This document shows positions 58,733 to 64,000 of a stretch of DNA of 64,000 nt, piece after piece. The stretch covers positions 1 to 64,000 of the forward strand of contig JBDSHG010000024.1 of assembly GCA_039918615.1 (NCBI GenBank), read 5' to 3'. The notes under the pieces are model-generated. The model was not told the DNA's origin. It made no database searches and saw only the letters and a program-made list of their open reading frames with translations. The first letter of the stretch is position 1. Each line of letters opens with the position of its first letter. The stretch comes from FEN-1250 sp039918615. GTDB lineage: Bacteria; Gemmatimonadota; Gemmatimonadetes; Gemmatimonadales; Gemmatimonadaceae. A program made the translations under genes and the position numbers.

Positions 58733-58897
58733 CTACCGCGCGGTCGCCGCTGCCGGACTATTGCCCGATCCGGCCACGCCATAGTGATGCCACACGAAGA
58801 AGAGCGAGAGGCAGAGCAGCGCGACGACCAGAATCCCGATGGTGATTCCGCGTCTCTCGCTGTCGGTTCGTGCGTCTGTGGCCAGTTCTTCGCTCAA
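58733..58897 (-). CDS. Small single-pass membrane protein
   Basis: 54 residues, too short for common ORF cut-offs. A TTG at 58897 is preceded by GGAG. The sequence has a short charged N-terminus (SEELATDARTDSERRG), one transmembrane helix (ITIGILVVALLCLSLFFVWHHYGVAG) and an Ala/Ser tail. It converges with the sortase gene. No family was recognised; the ribosome-binding site and membrane pattern support it being real. Confidence 0.55.
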   Translation of the reverse strand: MSEELATDARTDSERRGITIGILVVALLCLSLFFVWHHYGVAGSGNSPAAATAR

Positions 58898-59095
58898 CGT
58901 GCGCTCCGGTAAGGGTGCCCCAGCAGGGATGGCTGAAAGGAAGGCAAAAGGCTCGCCACGGCGGCACCACCGTACACCGCGCCGTCACGCGCGCCAAGGG
59001 GTGACCGCGTGTGGGGCGCGCACTAACTTTCTCCCCGGAAGCAGCAGAACCGTCGCTCCCGCGCGCAACTTCTCCTCCCCCGAACCGCCTCTCCC

Positions 59096-60745
59096 ATGCG
59101 CCTCCACTCGCTCGCGCTTCTCGCTTCGCTCACACCGATGATCGCGGGCGCGCAGGCCACCTCGAAAGCGGCTGCAGGGCCGATCACGGCCACCGAGATC
59201 GACGGCGACCTTCGCTTCCTCTCGTCGGATCTGCTCGAGGGGCGCGCGCCGGCCACACGCGCCGACAAACTCACCACCGAGTACATCGCCGACCAGCTTC
59301 GCGGCGCCGGCGTCGAGCCGGGGGTGAATGGCTCCTATTTCCAGACCGTTCCCATCGATGTCGTGAAGGCGGATCCCGCATCGATCAAGGTCAACGCCAC
59401 AGGGAAATCGACGATGACGCTCCACTCGCCCGACGATGTCGTGGTTTTCGCCGGCTCCGCCGTCGAAGACAGCAAAGCGAGCGGCGAGTTGGTCTACGTC
59501 GGCTACGGCGCCTCGGCGCCCGAGTACAAATGGGATGACTACAAGGGAATCGATCTCAAGGGAAAGATCCTGCTCGTTCTCGTGAACGATCCGCCCGCCA
59601 CCGCCGCCGAGCCGAAGCTCTTCGGCGGAAAGGCAATGACGTACTACGGCCGCTGGACCTACAAGTACGAGGAGGCCGAGCGTCGCGGAGCGGCGGGCGT
59701 GCTCATCGTGCACACCACCGCGGCCGCGAGCTACCCCTGGCACACGGTCGTCGGCTCGTGGAGCGGCGAGCAACGGATGCTCCCGCGCGATGCGTCTTCC
59801 GCGCCGGTGCTCGGCATGCGCGGCTGGATCACCGACAGTGCGGCGACCGCGCTGCTCAAGCCCGCGGGGCTCGACATGGCCAGGCTGCGCAAGGACGCCG
59901 AGTCGCGCGACTTCAAGCCGGTGAGCACCGGGATCACGATCGACTTCTCGGCGCACAACAGCGTGAATCACCTCTCGAGCGCGAACGTCGTCGGCGTCGT
60001 GCGCGGGCATGACGCGAAGCTCAAGAACGAGTACATCGCAATCAGCGCGCACTGGGATCACCTCGGCATCGGCGTCCCGGTAAATGGCGACTCGATCTAC
60101 AACGGCGCAGTCGACAACGGCTCCGGCGTCGCCTCGGTGCTCGCGATCGCCCGTGCGGCCGCGAAGCTCCCGACGACGCGCCGCTCGCTGATCTTCCTCT
60201 TCGTCACCGCGGAGGAGTCGGGGCTGCTCGGCTCGCAGTACTACGGCGAGCATCCGACCGTCCCAGCACGGAGCATCGCGGCGGATCTCAACCTCGATGT
60301 CGTGACGGTGGACGGCCGTGTGCGCGATCTCAACGTGATGGGCGACAACAAGTCGACGCTCGGGCCCATGCTCGCGAACCTGGTTCGTCCGCAGGGGATG
60401 AAGCTCTCTCCGGACGCGCATCCGGAGGCGGGACACTTCTATCGCTCCGACCACTTCTCCTTCGCGAAGGTAGGCATTCCGTCGGTTTCGATCGGCGCCG
60501 GTGACGACTACATCGGGAAGCCGAAGGACTTCGGCAATCAGGCGGATGAAGATTACACGGCACACCGCTATCATCAGCCCGCGGACGCGTACAGCCCCGA
60601 CTTCGACCTGAGCGGGGCCGCGCAGATATCGAACATCGTGCTCAAGTTCGCGCGCACGCTCGCGAACTCGCCGGTGACGCCGACGTGGAACGCCGATGCG
60701 GAGTTCAAGGCCGCGCGTGAGAAATCGCTGAAGCCGCTCTCGTAG
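59096..60745 (+). CDS. Exported M28-family zinc aminopeptidase
   Basis: 549 residues. Signal peptide MRLHSLALLASLTPMIAGAQ. A PA (protease-associated) domain insertion (residues about 130-250; WDDYKGIDLKGKILLVLVNDPP, GAAGVLIVHTT) precedes the second half of the peptidase. Zinc ligands and catalytic residues: His in ISAHWDHLG, Asp in GAVDNGSG, Glu-Glu in FVTAEESGLLGS, Asp in LNLDVV and His in AHRYHQPADAY. It acts in the periplasm or outside the cell on peptides. Its stop overlaps the psuG start (TAGTG). Confidence 0.92.
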   Translation: MRLHSLALLASLTPMIAGAQATSKAAAGPITATEIDGDLRFLSSDLLEGRAPATRADKLTTEYIADQLRGAGVEPGVNGSYFQTVPIDVVKADPASIKVNATGKSTMTLHSPDDVVVFAGSAVEDSKASGELVYVGYGASAPEYKWDDYKGIDLKGKILLVLVNDPPATAAEPKLFGGKAMTYYGRWTYKYEEAERRGAAGVLIVHTTAAASYPWHTVVGSWSGEQRMLPRDASSAPVLGMRGWITDSAATALLKPAGLDMARLRKDAESRDFKPVSTGITIDFSAHNSVNHLSSANVVGVVRGHDAKLKNEYIAISAHWDHLGIGVPVNGDSIYNGAVDNGSGVASVLAIARAAAKLPTTRRSLIFLFVTAEESGLLGSQYYGEHPTVPARSIAADLNLDVVTVDGRVRDLNVMGDNKSTLGPMLANLVRPQGMKLSPDAHPEAGHFYRSDHFSFAKVGIPSVSIGAGDDYIGKPKDFGNQADEDYTAHRYHQPADAYSPDFDLSGAAQISNIVLKFARTLANSPVTPTWNADAEFKAAREKSLKPLS

Positions 60746-61662
60746 TGGCAGCGGTGTCGCGGGTGCGCACGCCTCCGGACTTCGGCACGTGGATGGTGGA
60801 GGCGAAGCCGATCGTCGCCCTCGAGAGCTCCGTGTTTGCCCAGGGACTTCCGAGTCCCGCGAATCGCACGGCCGCGCGATCGATGATCGAGGCGATCGAG
60901 TCGCGCGGCGCAATCCCGCTCATCACCGCGATCGTGAAGGGGACGCCGGCCGCCGGGCTCACCGACGACGAGCTCGAGCGCTTCCTCGCTCGCGACGGCA
61001 TCGAGAAGGTCTCCGCGCGTGATCTCGCGCAGGCGATGGCGCGCGGCATCGACGGTGCGACGACCGTCGCGGCGGCGATCATGCTCGCGCACAGCGCCGG
61101 CATCGAGGTGATGGCGACGGGCGGCATCGGCGGCGTCCATCGCGCCCCGGCGTACGACGAGTCCGCCGACCTCGCCGAGCTGGCGCGCACATCGATCATC
61201 GTGGTGTGCTCGGGACCCAAGGCGATCCTCGATCTCCGCGCGACGTCGGAGCGCCTGGACACGCTCGGCGTTACGATCGCCGGCTTCGGGACCAGCGAGC
61301 TCCCTGCCTTCTACGGCGCCGAAAGCGGCATTCCGGTGCAGCGCGTCGACGATCCGGCGATGATCGCGTCGATCTTCAAGGCGAAACGTGAGCTCGGACA
61401 GACGGGTGCGCTGCTCGTCGTACAGCCTCCGCCGGTGCACTACGCGTTGCCCGCATCGGTAGTCGAGCGTGCTGTAGTAGAGGGGATACGCGAGAGCACG
61501 CGAGCCGGCATCCAGGGCTCGGCGATCACGCCCTTTCTGCTCGCCTACGTCGACAAGGCCACCTCCGGGCGAGCGCGCGAGGTGAATCTGGCACTACTGG
61601 AACAGAACGCAGCGCTCGCGGCCTCTATCGCAGTAGAGCTCACACGCTTTGCGTTTCGGTGA
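60745..61662 (+). CDS. psuG: Pseudouridine-5'-phosphate glycosidase
   Basis: Splits pseudouridine 5'-phosphate to uracil and ribose 5-phosphate. It has 305 residues from a GTG at 60745. Family landmarks: VALESSVFAQGLPSPANR, ITAIVKGTPAAGLTDDELERFL, EKVSARDLAQAMARGIDGATTVAAAI, EVMATGGIGGVHR and CSGPKAILD. The lysine in VSARDLA-equivalent and metal-binding Asp are conserved by pattern. The usual partner kinase psuK is not in the window, so pseudouridine must be phosphorylated by a gene elsewhere or the substrate comes already phosphorylated. Confidence 0.94.
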   Translation: MAAVSRVRTPPDFGTWMVEAKPIVALESSVFAQGLPSPANRTAARSMIEAIESRGAIPLITAIVKGTPAAGLTDDELERFLARDGIEKVSARDLAQAMARGIDGATTVAAAIMLAHSAGIEVMATGGIGGVHRAPAYDESADLAELARTSIIVVCSGPKAILDLRATSERLDTLGVTIAGFGTSELPAFYGAESGIPVQRVDDPAMIASIFKAKRELGQTGALLVVQPPPVHYALPASVVERAVVEGIRESTRAGIQGSAITPFLLAYVDKATSGRAREVNLALLEQNAALAASIAVELTRFAFR

Positions 61663-61682
61663 TGAAGCTGCCCTGTTTACCA

Positions 61683-61712
61683 TTGAACTCTGCGGCTCCG
61701 ACACACTAAAAT
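61683..61712 (+). promoter_or_regulatory. Putative sigma70-type promoter for TPR gene
   Basis: TTGAAC (61683-61688), 18-base spacer, TAAAAT (61707-61712), in the 86-base gap after psuG. The TPR gene follows with GGAGGA at 61733-61738, so transcription can restart here. Confidence 0.5.
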
Positions 61713-61748
61713 AGGCAAGACCTTTCGACGTCGGAGGAAGCTCGCCAC

Positions 61749-62864
61749 ATGGCCACGCCCTTCTTGAGTTCCGAGGAGTACGACGAGCGGGCGCACGAGC
61801 TCTATAACGAGGGTCAGTACGATGCCGCGCTGGATGTGCTGCGGGAGGGATTGAATCTCTACCCGGAGTCCGTCGAGCTGCACATCGGCGCTGGATTCGC
61901 GCGCCTCGCGCGCGAGGAATACGCGTGGGCGCGACGCAGCTTCGAGACCGCGCTGGTGCTCGACGCGCTGCACGAGGAGGCGCTCGCGGGGCTCGGTGAG
62001 ACGTTGCTGAAGTTCGGCATGCGCGACGAAGCGCTGAAGTCCTTCCGGAAGATCCTCGATCTTGGCTACGACGACGATCTCGATCTCGTGCTGCAGGTCG
62101 GACGCGCACTCTTCCGCGAAGAGATGATGGACGAGGCGCGCGAGTTCTTCGAGGTCGCCTCGCGCGAGCAGAAGGACCTCGCGGAGGCGTCGGCGTGCCT
62201 CGGCTACGTCAATCATCGCCTTGGCAACGACGACGCGGCGCTCATGCATCTGCGGCGCGCGCTTCAGCTCGACGGGGAGCACACCGAGGCGCGCATCTAT
62301 CTCGCCAACGTCCTCTACGATCGCGGCGAGTACGAGCCCGCGCTCAACGAGCTCGATCTCACCACTCCCGACGATCACTGGGACGAGCTCGGGATCTGGC
62401 GCTTCATCGAGCTCAAGAAGTCGATCTACAAGCTCAAGGACGGCGATGGCGAGCTGCGTCCGTGGGAAGCGCGCCTCGGCGAGCTCTCGGGCGAGCCGGA
62501 CGACATCGACGAGATGCTCGCCGACATCGAGCAGCGCGTGCTCGAGCAGGAGGAGGCGCGCGACAAGGGGCAGCTCGAGCTCTTCGGCGCGCTGCTCACC
62601 GATCTCGCCGAGAGGAAAAAGGAAGATGTGCTCGAGCACAGCATCCTCATGACAGACGGCGCGGAGTACATCGGGAGCTGGGAGCACATCGTGCGCGAGA
62701 TGCGCGACGCGAGCCGCCACATGGCCGACCGCTCGCTGCAGGACTACATGTCGAACGAGGCCCGGCGCGGATACTCGCTCACGGGCGTGAAGATTCCGAC
62801 GAGCGACGCCGAGAGCTTCATCCGCGGCAGCGCGAACGCGGGGCTGCTTCGCATCGTTCGTTGA
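61749..62864 (+). CDS. Tetratricopeptide-repeat protein
   Basis: 371-residue cytoplasmic protein. About five TPR units at residues 8-200 (AHELYNEGQYDAALDVLREGLNLYPES; AGFARLAREEYAWARRSFETALVLD; GETLLKFGMRDEALKSFRKIL; GYVNHRLGNDDAALMHLRRALQLD; ANVLYDRGEYEPALNEL), then an acidic, helical C-terminal domain with no named fold. There is no signal peptide. It probably serves as a scaffold. Its stop overlaps the TTG start of the M16 peptidase gene, suggesting the two products act together. Confidence 0.88.
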   Translation: MATPFLSSEEYDERAHELYNEGQYDAALDVLREGLNLYPESVELHIGAGFARLAREEYAWARRSFETALVLDALHEEALAGLGETLLKFGMRDEALKSFRKILDLGYDDDLDLVLQVGRALFREEMMDEAREFFEVASREQKDLAEASACLGYVNHRLGNDDAALMHLRRALQLDGEHTEARIYLANVLYDRGEYEPALNELDLTTPDDHWDELGIWRFIELKKSIYKLKDGDGELRPWEARLGELSGEPDDIDEMLADIEQRVLEQEEARDKGQLELFGALLTDLAERKKEDVLEHSILMTDGAEYIGSWEHIVREMRDASRHMADRSLQDYMSNEARRGYSLTGVKIPTSDAESFIRGSANAGLLRIVR

Positions 62865-64000
62865 GCGCAGCTGATTTGCGCGCGGCGCCGCTTGCAGGGG
62901 GCGCCGCGCGTGCGTCCGGAGCCCTGCTCGATCCCGCGTCCGTGCGCCGGATCGTGCTGGCGAACGGGCTCACGGTGCTCCTCCGTCATGACGACAGCGC
63001 ACCCGTCGTCGCCATCGTCACGTATGTGCGGGCCGGCTACTTCGACGAAAGCGATGCCGTCGTTGGCATCGCGCACGTGCTCGAACACATGTTTTTCAAA
63101 GGCACCACGGCGCGCGCGGTGGGCGAGATCTCGAAGGAGACCAAGGCCGCCGGCGGCTATCTGAACGCCGGCACGATCTACGATCACACCAGCTATTACA
63201 CAGTACTCCCCTCGGCCAGCTTCGCGCGCGGCCTCGACATCCAGCGCGATGCGTACGCGGATTCCGTCATCGATGCGGCAGAGCTCGCGAAGGAGCTCGA
63301 GGTGATCATCCAGGAGGCGAAGCGCAAGGCGGACAACCCGCAGGCGGTCGCCTCCGAGACGCTGTTCGAGCTGCTGCACGATGTGCATCGCGTGCGCCGC
63401 TGGCGCATCGGGCGCGAGCCCGGGCTGCGCCGGCTCACGCGCGACGATCTCGTGGGCTTCTATCGTAATTTCTATCGGCCGCGGCAGACGATTCTGAGCA
63501 TCGTCGGCGCGATCGACCTCGACGATGCGCAGCGCGAGATCGAGAAGCAGTACGGCTCGCTGGCCGATGTTCCGGTGATCGCCAACGTCGGGCCAGCGGA
63601 GCCCGAGCATCGCGAGCTGCGATACCGCGAGCTCGAGGGCGACATCACGCAGACGCAGCTCTCCTTTGGCTGGCGCACGCCGGGCACACTGCACCCCGAC
63701 ACGCCGCTGCTCGAGCTCGCGGGCACGATGCTCGGCAGCGGGCGCGGCTCGCGACTCTACCGCGCCGTGCGCGAGCGGAAGCTGGCCACCAGCGTCTCGG
63801 CATACGACTACACACCCACCGAGATCGGCATCTTCGTGATCCACGCCGAGGGTCCGCCGGAGAAGACGGTAGACGCGGCGCGGAATATCTGGGCGCAGCT
63901 CGCGGACGTCCGCGCGAACGGCTTCACCGACGACGAGCTCAATCGCGCGCGGCAGCTGCTCGAGGCGCGCTTCGTTCGGCGGCTCGAAACGATGGAGGGG
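62861..64000 (+). CDS. M16-family metallopeptidase (3' end outside window)
   Basis: At least 380 residues of a pitrilysin-type zinc peptidase. TTG start overlapping the TPR stop (TTGA). The inverted zinc motif HVLEH is in GIAHVLEHMFFKGT, with the downstream glutamate in LEVIIQEAKRKADNP. The second M16-like half begins near residue 230 (GDITQTQLSFGWRTPG...LLELAGTMLGSGRGSRLYRAVRERK). No signal peptide is visible, so it is predicted to be cytoplasmic unless the start lies elsewhere. The window ends in the coding region. Confidence 0.92.
   Translation, partial: MSAADLRAAPLAGGAARASGALLDPASVRRIVLANGLTVLLRHDDSAPVVAIVTYVRAGYFDESDAVVGIAHVLEHMFFKGTTARAVGEISKETKAAGGYLNAGTIYDHTSYYTVLPSASFARGLDIQRDAYADSVIDAAELAKELEVIIQEAKRKADNPQAVASETLFELLHDVHRVRRWRIGREPGLRRLTRDDLVGFYRNFYRPRQTILSIVGAIDLDDAQREIEKQYGSLADVPVIANVGPAEPEHRELRYRELEGDITQTQLSFGWRTPGTLHPDTPLLELAGTMLGSGRGSRLYRAVRERKLATSVSAYDYTPTEIGIFVIHAEGPPEKTVDAARNIWAQLADVRANGFTDDELNRARQLLEARFVRRLETMEG

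Noticed and set aside
58985..60913. 642-codon minus-strand open frame opposite the M28 peptidase
   Set aside because: Antisense shadow of a clearly recognised zinc peptidase.

Overview
The window is dense, high-GC Gram-negative chromosome. Envelope genes (a TolC/adaptor/RND efflux set, an LpxR-type lipid A deacylase, small outer-membrane barrels) show an outer membrane. GTG and TTG starts, 4-base stop/start overlaps, many exported proteins of unknown function, a cysteine-free ribosomal protein S4 and class II-type serine-cycle genes together look most like Gemmatimonadota or a related soil/freshwater phylum. That placement is an inference from gene content, not a computed one. No rRNA, tRNA, CRISPR array, complete insertion sequence or prophage was seen.

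Layout: 1-9418 holds a tripartite efflux operon (5' end cut) convergent with an OmpR-type two-component system, then an exported beta-propeller protein and a DUF481 barrel. 9490-14493 holds a DksA/TraR-like protein without zinc cysteines, exported proteins, a solitary rpsD, a truncated exported-protein gene, an NlpC/P60 peptidase and a formate/nitrite-type transporter. 14612-20814 holds an SPFH protein, RecQ, a DCC-family protein, an MscS channel and a hydrolase/phosphoribosyltransferase pair. 21523-23528 encodes the agmatine-to-putrescine route.

23549-33176 is the most coherent metabolic block. Glycerate 2-kinase faces away from an operon of serine-glyoxylate aminotransferase, malyl-CoA lyase, malate-CoA ligase beta and alpha, hydroxypyruvate reductase and PEP carboxylase. 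These are nearly all the diagnostic enzymes of the serine cycle for C1 or glyoxylate assimilation. Serine hydroxymethyltransferase, enolase, malate dehydrogenase and all C1-oxidation genes are absent from the window.

33268-41238 mixes regulators, a MATE exporter, LpxR, a peroxiredoxin/two-component operon and an ice-binding-like (DUF3494) lipoprotein. 41268-48006 is a second coherent block: two divergent operons built around an alpha-oxoamine synthase (serine palmitoyltransferase-like). One side carries a lipid kinase, an acetoacetate-decarboxylase-like protein and a zinc dehydrogenase. The other carries a PlsC-type acyltransferase, a nucleotidyltransferase with Tam41-like features and a CDP-alcohol phosphotransferase. 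It reads as a candidate sphingolipid or related unusual membrane-lipid pathway.

48081-64000 holds a HigBA-like toxin-antitoxin locus with a frameshifted toxin, aconitase, an M20 peptidase, a TupA-like ATP-grasp protein, a patatin-ferredoxin fusion, a class D-like sortase, an M28 peptidase, PsuG, a TPR protein and an M16 peptidase cut by the window end. Truncated gene remnants (AraC-type HTH, serine beta-lactamase C-terminus, multicopper oxidase C-terminus, an exported protein) lie in the intergenic gaps and show ongoing gene decay.
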